Assembly (NCBI GenBank): GCA_013399115.1
Contig: VXAA01000619.1
Span: forward strand, 103,023 to 167,022
DNA from: Anseranas semipalmata
Lineage: Eukaryota; Chordata; Aves; Anseriformes; Anseranatidae
Reading direction: 5' to 3'
DNA: 64,000 nt
The notes beneath the pieces were generated by a model, which saw nothing but the letters and a program-made list of their open reading frames with translations, searched no databases and was not told the origin of the DNA. The first letter of the stretch is position 1. Each line of letters starts with the position of its first letter. This document shows, in pieces, positions 23,810 through 35,011 of the stretch. A program made the translations under genes and the position numbers.

Positions 23810-24472
23810 AAATGAAGGCAAATGAATTCCCATAACATGTTACTAGCTTTTCTGGTACCCCCTTCAACTCCTAAATCTCATGAAAGAAATGTTTAATTAA
23901 ACCTACTGAAGGGAAGATGGTGTCTAATGGAAATAGTATTGCAACAGAGACTATGAAATCTGGTGGAGACATTACCACTGTGATTTAACTATTATGAAAT
24001 TTTCTGATTCTGTAGTGGCAGGTGACAGGATAAAATGTGGTGGCACCTTCTAACAATGGGCAGATAATATTTCATCTGACCACATTTAATTGTCTACCAT
24101 CTCAACTAAATATGAGTAAAAGAAACTGTACCAAGTTTATTCCCTCACAATGAGGCCAAACTGGATTATTCTGACTAGGTCCATGACTGCAGTTCCTCTT
24201 ACCCTCCAAAACAGAGCGACCACATGGAAACTTTGTACTGGGAATGTTTCCTCATCCATGCTGGCCCCTGAACTGTACCCAGCAGTTATTTGGTAAAGCA
24301 ATATCTGGTGCAGGCTAAAGATGTGCCAGAGACTGCTGTAGCAATTTTATGGTAGGGGTGATTGAGGGCCAGTGCCCAGGACTGTTTCCTGGCCATGTTT
24401 AATTTGTTAAAGTAGAGATAGCCTTAAGGTGCAATTCATCTCCTCCCAATATAGACATCAAATGTAGATGAA
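23810..24472. other. unique sequence, no gene seen
   Basis: AT-rich sequence with frequent stops in all frames. No repeat family, RNA gene or regulatory cluster was recognised. Confidence 0.6.
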
Positions 24473-24560
24473 TGTTTCTCAAGCTGTGATCTGTGGACCA
24501 TTTGGTGATCTGTAAGACATCACAAGGTGATTTCACAATTGTTTTGAAGCAACTTCAAAA
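24473..24560 (+). mobile_element. possible hAT (Charlie-type) DNA transposon end
   Basis: TTTCTCAAGCTGTGATCTGTGGACC followed by a TTTGGTGATCTGTAAG word resembles the well-known start of hAT/Charlie non-autonomous elements of amniotes (TTCTCAAACTGTGGTCTGTGGACCACTGGTGGTCTG-type). The match is diverged and the opposite terminal inverted repeat is not evident, so limits and orientation are uncertain. Confidence 0.4.
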
Positions 24561-26754
24561 GCCTTTAAATATAAATGCACACATATATATTTCCAGGCAT
24601 GCAAGCAAGAAAACAAAATGGGGAAAAATAAAAGTCACTGTAGACTTTTCTCAGGGTAGCTGTATTTTATTCAGATATAAATGAAAAACATCATGGCAAT
24701 GCTGTACTAGATGATGTTGGCATAATTTCAAAAAGGTTATCTGGAAGTAGGGTTAAAAAGAGTTGAGGAACAGCAAGCTAGATGACCCCTCAGAGTCCAG
24801 CCAGACCTATGACTGTGTTCTGCTTGAAAGGCTGTGCAGATTCATTACCTTGGGTGGGAGATGGTGTTACAATTCCATGAAATCCGTGTATTTCTCACCT
24901 GTACTTACACATAGAGTTAGGCAGAAGCAGGAGGTAGGTGGAAATTAATATCATCACAGGGTTGAACTAGGAATGAACAGTGCATTGGTACCGTGATAGT
25001 TCTGCTTATTCTGAGTATATAATTGTACCACAACTGCACATTCTATTAGTTACTTTTCCAGCTGTGGTACCATGATGCTAGTCGCATTCCTCATTCTCTG
25101 CTGATTGCCCTGGGTTTCTCATGCACAGCTCTGTCCCCCTCCCATATTAGAGCAGTCTTGCCTCCATGAGGTCTCTGCCACCCTTCTCCCCCTCCCCACC
25201 TGGGTACTGCTGTGGAGCAGAGTCTGGGATCAGGGAGATGATCAGTGGAGCTCTTTAGCCCAAAAGTAGGAATGAGGAAGGAAAACAATTCTTGTACGGT
25301 AGGATAATAGGTGAAGAACAGAAAGTCCTGGGATTGCAGCTGGTGAACAAAGAGATTTTGCAGGAGCAGGGAATCAAAGCTGGAAACTCGAAGCCTTTTT
25401 TGCACAGCAATTTCCATCACAGAATAAAGTCCAGCATATAAAGGTCCTAGTCCCCAACAAGATCCAGCTGGCTGAGGAATTGAAATCTGTGAAGGTAAAA
25501 AGACGCCCATTGTCCTCCAAGATACTACTGCTGCCTCCCTAGCTATAGAAACTTCTTTGTTCTTTAGTACCTTGGTACTTTTTAAGACCAGTACTGGGAA
25601 AGGTTTAAATGAGATCACTTCAGGTTAAATTTCGATTCAGCAGACATACTTTACATGAGATGTCCCTGATACACCCTTGTACCACATTTCTCCAGTCTGC
25701 ACTGCTATGTTTGTGAGAGGTTCCCTTAGACATTTATCTTTATGTGAATTTATGCTTTTGTGGTCTGTTCCAATGTCATCTGAAAAGGCCTGTTAACTAA
25801 TTTGTCCATCAACCAGTTTGTCTATGCCATATAATAGGGTTTTGTACAAAATGGATTTTTTCGGTGTGTTAGGAATGTCATGTTTTAATCAATGTCTCTT
25901 TGAATGTTAAATCTAATGAAGGCTGTAAGTAAGAGACTATAAATGCTCACAGAGGGTTGCTATGGAAACAGAGGCCCTATCTGCTGGGTACTCCACACTC
26001 GCAGCACAGCGCGGTACGGCCTAGTGCACAGGATGTAGGCCTCTAAGAGCATTTCAGCAGTTAGACCAAGAGTTTTTCAAAGCTCAGAGAACAGAGCTAG
26101 GTGCTGGTTTGGGGGAAGCTTGTAGGATGACCACATTGTGTTGTGACAGTAGGGGGGCAGCTGGTGGAGTCACCCACGGAGCTGGTGCAGGAGGACCCCC
26201 CAGGGGCAGGTGTAGTAGTCCTCTTGGCCACAGGTTGGACAATCCTGACTGCAGCTAAAGGAGAGGAGGCTTCAGAAAAAAATCTCTGCACTGGTCCAGA
26301 CTCACAGCCCCTGAAGCTGCAGGGGGAAAAGGGTTTAGGACCCATGGGATAGGAAGGAGAAGCTTCCTCATCCAGAGGATCCTGGTGATGACAGGACAGC
26401 CATTCTGGCAACTTGGAGGGTACACCTGGACACTGCAAGTGAGCACTGCTGAGGACCCAGATTCTCTCTCTGTGATCATTGTGCATTTCAGTATTCATGC
26501 ACTGATATGCATTGCAGTGTATTAACTCCTCAGGAGCCTACCCCATCCTGGTTCCCAGCATCCATGGAGAGTCCACAGAAAGATGATCCATTGACTCAGA
26601 GAACTGTGGAACAAAGCCAAATTNATTCTGAATGAGGACTTGCTAGGACACCTTTTCAGGTTATTAAAATTAAAAAGATTTTCAAAGTGCCATTTATTTA
26701 TTTATTGTCCATTCTGTTTCATTTCCTTATTACAGCTTCATATGGCTCAGAAAA
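24561..26754. other. unique sequence with higher-GC patches, no gene seen
   Basis: A minus-strand open frame at 25091-25618 (175 codons) is among the longest in the window. It has no recognisable domain, and tryptophan- and proline-rich stretches near its end follow from the local base composition. The 26000-26590 stretch is GC-richer, with frames open on both strands (26097-26498 minus, 26143-26352 plus). No homology was recognised. An N lies at 26624. Confidence 0.45.
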
Positions 26755-26885
26755 TAAAACTTCATTGAAAGCTCTTTGGGGCAGGGATCATTATTACATT
26801 TATTTTTAGTGCTGCATGATCTCAGTTCCTGCATAAATCTCGTAGTCACTGTTGTGCTATATGTGCAGTAATAATAGCCAGGACT
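26755..26885 (+). mobile_element. ancient amniote interspersed repeat (family not certain)
   Basis: GAAAGCTCTTTGGGGCAGGGATCATTATTAC is followed by a GTGCTGC...TGTGCTATATGTGCAGTAATAATA segment. This matches the layout of a widespread amniote repeat whose 3' part reads roughly AAGCTCTTTGGGGCAGGGACTGTCT...GTACAGTGCCTAGCACA...GGTGCTACCGTAATACAAATAATA. A second, better match lies at 52078-52200. It is probably a SINE or LINE 3' end older than the bird radiation. Confidence 0.45.
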
Positions 26886-26999
26886 GTCCACTAAATGTTG
26901 CTTATTACACATGTTTGTTCCTCTCTTGATGCTCCTGGGCTTGCACTAAGCTCTTTTATTCAGCCTTCATCAGTACAAGGTAGTCCAATCCCAATTAAA

Positions 27000-27860
27000 A
27001 AGAAAAAAAGTTTTTATTGTAACTTCCACAAATATTGGACACATTACTTTCATTAAGACATGTGGAGTATTTAATACATTTCAAGTCACAGGGAAATGAG
27101 TCTTCCACTTTCAAGTGTGTAAAGCAGCAGAGTGAAAGTGGGCATATTTCAAACAGACGTGAATGCTCTCTCAAGCTCACTCTCTCTCCCTTGGCTCTCA
27201 GCCACAATTTTAAAGCAATTTGCCCTAATCTGCCATATGGTTTTCTTTCTTTGCATTTTATAAAACTGCAGGGCTAAGTGAATGTGCCTCTTCGATAGCA
27301 CTGACACAAGCCTGATTTAATTTAGACTTCCGTATTAACATACCAGCTAAATCAGTGCTGCAGCCTAAGAGGGAAACCTCAATGCTGTGCACAACAGAGC
27401 TGCAATTAGTTTCCGAGTGGCACTAGCCTACAGCCCTTGAATTGGTTCTTCCTTGCTATTATTATTTCTAGAGGTCGGCACAGAAGAACATATAGTCCAC
27501 TCCAGCAGCATGTGACCCCCGCTCCCCTCCCCGAATCAAATCAGGCCTCCACTGAGACATTCTTCAGGCCTGAAATCACTTCCAAACAGCAGACGGTCTT
27601 AGTAAATCTGATTCATCATGTGAAAGATCTATATGCCTGCTGTATGAAAAGCATCTCTGACTGAGACTTCCAACAAGCCCTGGCAGTGAATCCTTTTATT
27701 CAAGGAGTCCGTGCAGTACACTTTTATATCACAGATGGCTCCAGGACTCAGAGACAATTTCCTTAAATAGGCTCCTGCACAAGGCTTGTCTACACATTTT
27801 ACTTTGGAATTTTAAACCTGTAACAAGAATGTGACATGGTTCACTAAACATATGCTCCGT
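27000..27860. promoter_or_regulatory. candidate conserved non-coding element
   Basis: This tract is repeat-free with even composition and AT-core words (TTTAATTTAGAC near 27317, GCAATTAGTTTCC near 27402, TTTTATTCAAGG near 27692). Stops are frequent and no domain is visible in the frames at 27035-27277 or 27437-27664. It resembles non-coding conserved sequence near developmental genes. Without an alignment this remains inference. Confidence 0.3.
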
Positions 27861-30745
27861 GTGCTTTTTAGGCACAAAAGTTGCCCCCTAAGCTGCAGTG
27901 GGACTGCTACCATGTCTCATGCCCATGTGCATTCATCTGCATGTTGGTTTATTCGTTTTTCTGGATCAGTTGCCATGTGCATTGCACAGTACCTAGCTAG
28001 CTCTGTCATGCCATGTATAGCCTTTTTCATGGACAAAACTTAGCTGATCTGCTTCAGTACATTGTAATATAAACAGCAACCCCAGTGGGAAGCATTAAAT
28101 GATGCAGCCCTCCCTCTTCCACAAGTGTCTTCAGAGGATGCTGAATGACAGCACTGCCAGACAGGGCTGGGATATGGGCAAAAAAAAGGGAATTCTTCCC
28201 TTTAGACCTAGAAGTTTTGAAAACAGGAATTATTTCAAAACTTGATGGGAAAAAAACAGCTGTTTAAGAATCAGGTAGAATTCCAGATACCTGGACAAAA
28301 ATGCACTTACATTATTTAGCTCACTTCAAAGTGGAGGCATCCATTTTGTTTTGTTCAACAGGCTTTCAAACTGGGAGTCTTTATAAAAACCTTTCACTCA
28401 CATTTTTGTTCAGCCCTCCACAGTCAGTCTTTCCCATAATGAACATCTTTGTCAGCTGTTGTACTTTTATACAATCCAGAAATGAAATGTTTACCAGATC
28501 TCAGAACATTTGTGGCAGATTTGCCTATTTTTTTCATTTGCATTTTGTTTCTGTATTTACCTTTTATTAAAAGCAGAAGTTAATATTATGCTTCCCAGGG
28601 TCTGATCGTTCTCTTTGATATAAAAAAAAAATATGCAGGGAAAAGTTGTTAAAATTATTTGTACACAGGACACATGTAAACCTTATCCTCTCATCTTAAA
28701 GGATCTCTTCCACACATCTTTGAAGCAGCTATCAGATGCTGTGGTTGCTGAACATGCAAATGGCACAGTGCAGCTCATTGCACCATGGGGATTTGAGCAC
28801 TATTTGAGTTCACCACTGAGGAGAATGGTTTGTTCACCCCAGCTTGGATTGCTTCTTAAAAAAGCCCCATGGAATTCTAAACTCTTGGGGAAAAAAAAAA
28901 AATCTTTTGAAATCAGAACAATACCTCTGATTTCTACTTGTTTGCAGAATGGGAATTCCAGTAAAAATAAGTGGAAAAAAAATATTTCCAAGCAGTTTAT
29001 TTATGTAACTATTTGCAACTGAAAAAATGTCAAAATATTTTGCTCCACAGGGCAAGGATGTCATTCCCTGGAGACAAAGCAATGCTAGAAATTACTACAT
29101 AAGTATTAAAAACTTATAATACAAAATTTTAAATAAAATCAGGTGAGAAAATTAGTGGAAGTAGACAAATCAGTTCAGTCTGACACTTTCTGATTGAAAG
29201 CTAAAATATTTTCAAAGAGCTTTCCAGACTAACATGTACCTTCCTGGTTACATCATTCTCTAAATCCTCCGCTCTGTGGACCAAAATGTCTTCAGGATGA
29301 GGAGGGCATTGAAACCAGGTCTTCACTTCTTGTCAGAGTGCTCCAGGCACGTGGGCTTTGATGCTAAGAGCAGTGGTTGTTGGCTGCCACAGTGAGTTAG
29401 ACTCACTCACTGAGTCTTTACTGTAAGAATGGAGAACAGAGAACCCCACATGAATCCCAGATAAACCCCACCCCATCCCAACCAGTGGGACCAGCATTTA
29501 GTTACTCTGTGCTAGTAAGAAACAAAGCTATGGACAAGTTCCTGCCCTAGGGCTCCAGGTTTCCTCTGGGTATCCGAGCAGAGGTTTGGCATTCAGGGAC
29601 ATGCTACCTGTAGAGAAAAGTACACTACACAACAGTCTTGGAAGCACCTAAACTATGATCTAAGTCAGTAGGTCCATAGTTCTCATCAAAGTGCTATATA
29701 AACTGACCAGACTGAACCATGATCGTGCAGTTCTGCACAGACACAGCTACAGATCTCTTCAGAAGACACTTCACCTCTCATCCAACTCAGTGGTTGACAG
29801 CAATGCACAGCTGTGTCCAAACTGAAGACATACACTCAGAATCCTTACTGACTAGACAGGGAACACAGCACTCCAAATTATCCTGATGTAAGCAGACATA
29901 AAACCAATTTACTAGACCATTTTAGTTTTATACATACATTGCGAGGTCAGAGAGAGTTGGAGAGAACTATCTGTAAGCTAGAACAGGGCTACTTTGCAGA
30001 TTTAGAATGCTTTTCACTGGCCCAGAAAAGCATCTTAAGCACCTGGTTAAATAAGATTCACACATATTTAAACCTTCAGTAGCTCCATCGAGGTGAGTGG
30101 GTCTATCTGCCACCTTAATTCCAGTCATGTACTTAAACCTCTGTTGAGTCAAGGCCTGATGGAAATGAAAGAGTCAACAATACCTATTAAAATGATGACA
30201 AAGGACAGTTTGGGGTATCTTCATATAGTGCATAGAGATATTTCATCATACAAATAATTCTTTGATGTCTCAAATTAACAACACTTGGAAACAGCTGAGG
30301 TCATTTTCATCTTAGAACAAAGAAACACTCTAAAGTTGTTTCAAGTAGAAGAAGAATCAGTACCAAAATATAACTGATTTCAAACTCCTTGAAGAATATA
30401 GCAATGGGAGAGGGACATTAGAAATTATAAGATACAAAATTAACAGTAATATTTATTATAATGTAAACACCTAATGCTGCATCTTACTGCTAAATAAAAC
30501 ATGGCTAAGGAGGAAGTTCTACCACTAGAGAAGTCATCTTTTCTGCTGTTTCACTGTCAGCACGCTTGCTGGCATAGCTTGGCCTATGCCAAAAGTTCTC
30601 TTCAAGACAGCCCTTCAAGTCACTTCAGGAACCATCCTCTGTAGGCTATATGCCTCAGATTTTTCTCTTTCCACCTTACACTGTCATGCACTGTCCAGGC
30701 AGACTTTGCATCCTTAAATGCCCCTACATGACACCATGCTGCATC
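27861..30745. other. unique sequence, no gene seen
   Basis: The longest frame is 28633-29022 plus (129 codons), opposed by minus frames over the same bases (28800-28991 and 28834-29082); none has a known domain. A-runs lie at 28621-28630 and 28890-28901. Two octamer words (ATTTGCAT at 28536, ATGCAAAT at 28754) fall here. No RNA gene or repeat family was recognised. Confidence 0.5.
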
Positions 30746-30772
30746 CCAATATTTGTTTAAAACAAATATTGG
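30746..30772. other. 27-bp near-perfect palindrome (13-bp arms, 1-nt centre)
   Basis: CCAATATTTGTTT at 30746-30758 and AAACAAATATTGG at 30760-30772 are exact reverse complements around a single A. Farther out, ACCATG (30733-30738) and CATGGT (30776-30781) are also complementary, giving a discontinuous outer stem. This could be a cruciform site, a remnant of a small inverted-repeat transposon, or a dimeric forkhead-like site, since TGTTTA/TAAACA-like words lie at the centre. Confidence 0.85.
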
Positions 30773-31314
30773 TTTCATGGTACAAAAACAGCACAGATCC
30801 ACATTATTTCAGTTACTTTCAATTGAAAAACAGGCACTCTAGCCACAGGATCAGTTCTCAGGACTCAGAGGAGACTCAGGGCCAAGGTCTGCACACTATG
30901 AACAAAACCCGAGAATGCTGTTTTCCAGAGCATGGCCTTTGAGACTGTTTGTCCATTTTATCAGTGAAGTCATAGTCTAGCATGTCAAGCTCAGAGAAAA
31001 GTTTGGTTCAGGAAGGTGCCGTACAAACAGAAACAAAAGATCATGAAATGCCTACATAGAACATCAGAAAGTAGACAGATGCAGTCAGGAGAAGCAATGG
31101 GCAATGGGTCTCAGTCATTTGATATTTTGGTTTGCTTGACATGAAACATGCCACTAGTCTTGAAATGTAAAGCTTCTTTTTCAGGCATTTGCAGGAAAGG
31201 AAAGAATCATATTATTATTTTGCAAGAAAATAATTAGAATTCTGGAGTTAACCATAGTAAATCTTTAATACTGATGATTAAAAAGAAACAAATAGTCACA
31301 GTGAGCAGAAGAAG

Positions 31315-31806
31315 ATGACAGGCTCTGGCCAAACAGATATAAGATATATTAACTCTGCGCTAGTGCGGCCTCACCTCGAGTGCTGTGTGCAGTTCTGGGC
31401 ACCACAGTACAACAAGGATGTGAAACTACTGGAGAGTGTCCAGAGAAGGGCTACCAAGATGGTGAACAGCCTGGAGGGGAAGACGTACGGGGAGCGGCTG
31501 AGGTCACTTGGTATGTTCAGCCTGGAAAAGAGGAGGCTGAGGGGAGACCTCATTGTGGTCTACAGCTTCCTCACGAGGGGGTGCGGAGGGGCAGGCGCCA
31601 ACCTATTCTCTTTAGTGGCCAGCAATAGGACCCGAGGGAATGGAGTCAAACTGAGACAGGGGAGGTTCAGGCTGGATATCAGGAAGAGGTTCTTCACTGA
31701 GAGGGTGGTCGCGCAGTGGAACAGGCTCCCCAGGGACATAGTCACAGCACCAAACCTATCGGAGTTTAAGAAGCATTTGGACTGTGCTCTTAGTCATATG
31801 GTCTGA
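31315..31806 (+). pseudogene. CR1 ORF2 C-terminal fragment (reverse transcriptase thumb/tail)
   Basis: An open frame of 163 codons encodes the C-terminal end of the CR1 ORF2 protein, the endonuclease/reverse transcriptase that copies CR1 RNA into the genome. Recognisable family motifs in order are [16 protein letters not shown] (residues about 18-33), [12 protein letters not shown] (39-50), [15 protein letters not shown] (69-83) and the [15 protein letters not shown] segment (near 127-141), then a stop at 31804-31806. The endonuclease and the RT catalytic domain are absent, so it cannot act. The ATG at 31315 is not a native start: it lies at or just outside the truncation point. It is not a host gene. 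Confidence 0.85.
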
Positions 31807-31900
31807 ATTTTTGGGCAGACCTGTGTAGTGCTAGGAGTTGGACTCGATGATCCTTATGGGTCCCTTCCAACTTGAGATATTCTATGATTCTATGATTCTA
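31318..31900 (+). mobile_element. CR1 LINE, 5'-truncated, best-preserved copy in the window
   Basis: The 3' end of a CR1 non-LTR retrotransposon, in sense orientation. It starts within ORF2 downstream of the RT catalytic core, continues through the ORF2 stop and 3' UTR, and ends in the CR1 tail ATTCTATGATTCTATGATTCTA (about 31879-31900). The 3' UTR contains GTTGGACTCGATGATCC and GGGTCCCTTCCAACTT, hallmark words of bird CR1. 5' truncation is normal for CR1, which also usually leaves no target-site duplication and no poly-A. The clean ORF suggests it is the youngest copy here. Confidence 0.92.
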
Positions 31901-33087
31901 ACTTACAATTTAACCAATATATTAATTAGTAAGACATGGATCTTTAAAGTCCTGTACTGAAGAAGATATTTCTTTCCCTTTATACTGTAAACAGGGAAAC
32001 AGTAAGAACATTGATGATCCTGTCTAGGTATTAACAAGCAAGTTGCAAAGAAAAATGCTGCCCTGTCCAATGGTGATGTCTGACTTTTTCAGATGCAACA
32101 GAAACTTTTTAAAATTTAAATGAGGAAATGGAGAGTCCCAAGAAAACACAAGACATGAGCCAAAGCAGCTCAAACAGATTATCATTTGTCAGTTGGGGAA
32201 CAAATTATGTCATGTTAACCCCCTCTATGATATAAATCTCTGGTCCAACACTATATGGATGTTTTTCAAACTGATTCTGTGGTACACATGGACTGCTGAC
32301 TAATCAGTAAAATCATTTCTTGTATAGGGACTAAGCCATAACTATTTTTATATGCTGTAGGAAATGTGCTTAAACTAGGTACATAAACAACTAACAGCCT
32401 TAAAATAATCTCACATTTAACAGAATTATTGAACTAGTTTTTATCAATTAAGTATTACGAAAAGGCAAGCAAGAGCCAAAGATTAAAATCTCAAAACTGT
32501 CATAGGAGGACTTTTCATAGAATGGTCCTGGGCTGACTAAACAGGATGCGGTCCTTCTCTCACTGAGGGATCTTGACCCCACATTTCCCCCTCCAATATG
32601 GAGCTCTCTGCCACCTGGTTGTACTTAGATTTGACCTGGGTTTTCCTCCATCCCACCTGTTGAAGCAGATTCCTTTTCCATTAAGTATTTAAATATGCTC
32701 TGACTCAACAAGAATGCTTTGTGTACAAGGATGGGTCTGGGGACTAGCCTGCAACACTGCCCCAGAGTACACACTGCAAGATGTTACGTATTACAGCCGT
32801 CTGTCGAGATGTGCATTCAGCATTCCTCAAAAAGAGGAAATCCAGAGAATTAAAGCTGGGAGAGCTTCAAAATGAACAGATGAAAGGTAGCTGATTCCTC
32901 ATCCAGCAGTTTTGTTAATGTAACATCTCAAAGTTGTTGTTTTTCCAGCCAAAACTATTTCATGAATTTGACCTAAATTTGTTAATGGTTTTGGGACAAC
33001 CAGAATTGCATTTTTCCTCAAATAAACTATTCATCAGAAAGAAAATTACTGCTCTTGTCACAGAACACCAGCTGCCTACCCATTCAC

Positions 33088-33107
33088 AAAAAAAAAAAAA
33101 AAAAAAA
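33088..33107. repeat. poly-A run of 20
   Basis: Twenty A follow CATTCAC and precede GCTTTTAAATC. No AATAAA lies within the 30 bases upstream and no retrocopy was recognised, so it is a homopolymer only. Confidence 0.85.
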
Positions 33108-34996
33108 GCTTTTAAATCAAAAGAAGCAAAATTAAAAGTCTTAGAGTATCAGAGTATCTCTTAACAGTCACAGAAGGCATGTAAAAATAATAACGTAAAG
33201 AAAAATGTAGAAAAGCAAAAGAAATATAAGACAGTATGGGATAATTGTAAAACTCAAGAGGTTATTCAAATGAAGAGTTATCTTTCAGAAAATGGAAATC
33301 CAGCCCAAATGAAGCCACAAAAAAATTGTGTAAACTAGTAAACTACAGCTTGTAAAATGGATTTTGGGAATTAAAACTGGGTTGTGAAATACATGAACTT
33401 CAGTATGTGAGTCTTATTATCTGAAACACATCCTGCACAGTGGAGTTATAGAGGGCTAGGAGGGAATGTGAACAGCAAGCAGAAGACAGAAGAACAAAAG
33501 ACAAATTATGCAAATGTATCAGATTTGGGAAGCTGACATTGTTGCCTCCCCAACAACTTGAATAACAGTGTTTAAATACAACTTTTTTTTTTTTTTTTTC
33601 TGTAGAAACCACCGCTTTTTAAGCAGCACTTCCAAATGCTTTCCCATCTGTTTCAACAAATGTGATAATGAGAAGGTTATGTTGCAAGCTTTAAAAAAAT
33701 CAAGCTATTTGTCCAAACTAGGAAACACAAAGCAGGTAAAAGGTTGTGTCAGTCACTGTACTCCAAGTGAGTATAATCCCAAATACCTTTTCATTTCTTA
33801 ACTCTGCTTTACATCCTCAGAGAAAAACACTACCAATTTCAGTTTGGCTAGAAGGGAGAACAGAGTAAAACAGATCCCTTACAACTCTACCCTGCATGGA
33901 TGTCTGAAGCAGCTATAAAAATGAGCTATGCCTGGCAAAGAATTCAGCAAGTAGAATATTTCATTTTCCTTATTGTGAGCTGTTAAAACAAGAGGTGTCT
34001 GAAAAGCTATGCATTTTATTTAGCTGTGCATTCAAAAGCAATGGAGGTTTTTAATTTTGTGCAAGAGCAAGGGAGCCTTTTTTCTGCAGTGATATTCCTC
34101 CAGAGCAGCATTAGGACCATGCAAGTTTTTCTGTACAAGCCTGATAAAAGCAATGCTTGGCAGCGAGCTGCCACTTTCCACATACTCTCACTAGAAACAT
34201 GACATTTGCTTAGCTGCTGAAGTGGGAGCTGAACTCTAAAACTCTGACCTACGTATCCTGACTTTGTTCCAGTATAATTTTGAAGTAATTCCAGTAGAAG
34301 TGACTCGATTTGTCAATGTGTGAAACTGGGATGTGTAGGCAGAATCCAACCAGGGCTGATTCCACTACTTCTGCTCTTATTCTCAGTGCAGCTGAGATCA
34401 AAAAAAGGTCAGGAGAATGGTCAGAACAGGAGTTTTGAGCATTTTCCGAAGCAGGCTAAGAAAATTTTATGTACAAGTATTGGGATCAAAATAGCAAGGT
34501 ATATGGAAGTGTTCACATAAATACAGCACTGTGGCTTTACAGCTAAGTTGTATCGTTACAGACCTTTGACACAACACGCAACACCAAAGGCACAATGCGT
34601 TCTGTTTGTAGTGGGTTGGGGTAGAAAGTCCTGGCTATCTAAAACTCCTTCAGTCTTTTCTGCATCCCTGTCATTTTCTCAGGGAGAAAAGGGTGAAGGT
34701 TGTGATTCGCTGATCTCTATTTCCTAGATAAACTGAAAGAAGTCAAAAGAAGAGAAAGAAGCTTTTATGTGTAGGAATATTATAATGTATCAGTATATTA
34801 GGGTCCCACAGAACATCTTGCTGGAAGTTTTTTGTTGGTAGTACTTAACTTTGCCCATACATCCTACTTTTCCAGATGTCCAGCAGTTACCCTGGAGCAG
34901 CAAATCTAACCAGGTTTCTTTCTGAACGTCCCTCAAATTCCAGAGAAATGGTGACTACAGGCAGATCGGCTATAGGTGTGTATCTGGAATGCATCA

Positions 34997-35011
34997 CATA
35001 TACCGTATATG
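34997..35011. other. 15-bp palindrome
   Basis: CATATAC and GTATATG are exact reverse complements around a single C. The palindrome is short and AT-rich and is probably fortuitous. Confidence 0.8.

Noticed and set aside
25091..25618. 175-codon minus-strand open frame
   Set aside because: No recognisable domain. The sequence reads as translated non-coding DNA, with composition changing along its length, and no splice or promoter context is visible.
31380..31628. 82-codon plus frame and overlapping minus frames inside the CR1 copy
   Set aside because: They are shadows of the CR1 ORF2 frame at 31315-31806.
32516..32560. TCATAGAATGGTCC considered as a minus-strand CR1 tail
   Set aside because: The sequence that follows does not continue into CR1 3' UTR words.
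33088..33107. A20 run considered as a retrocopy tail
   Set aside because: The nearest AATAAA is about 65 bases upstream and no transcript-like sequence or duplication is evident.
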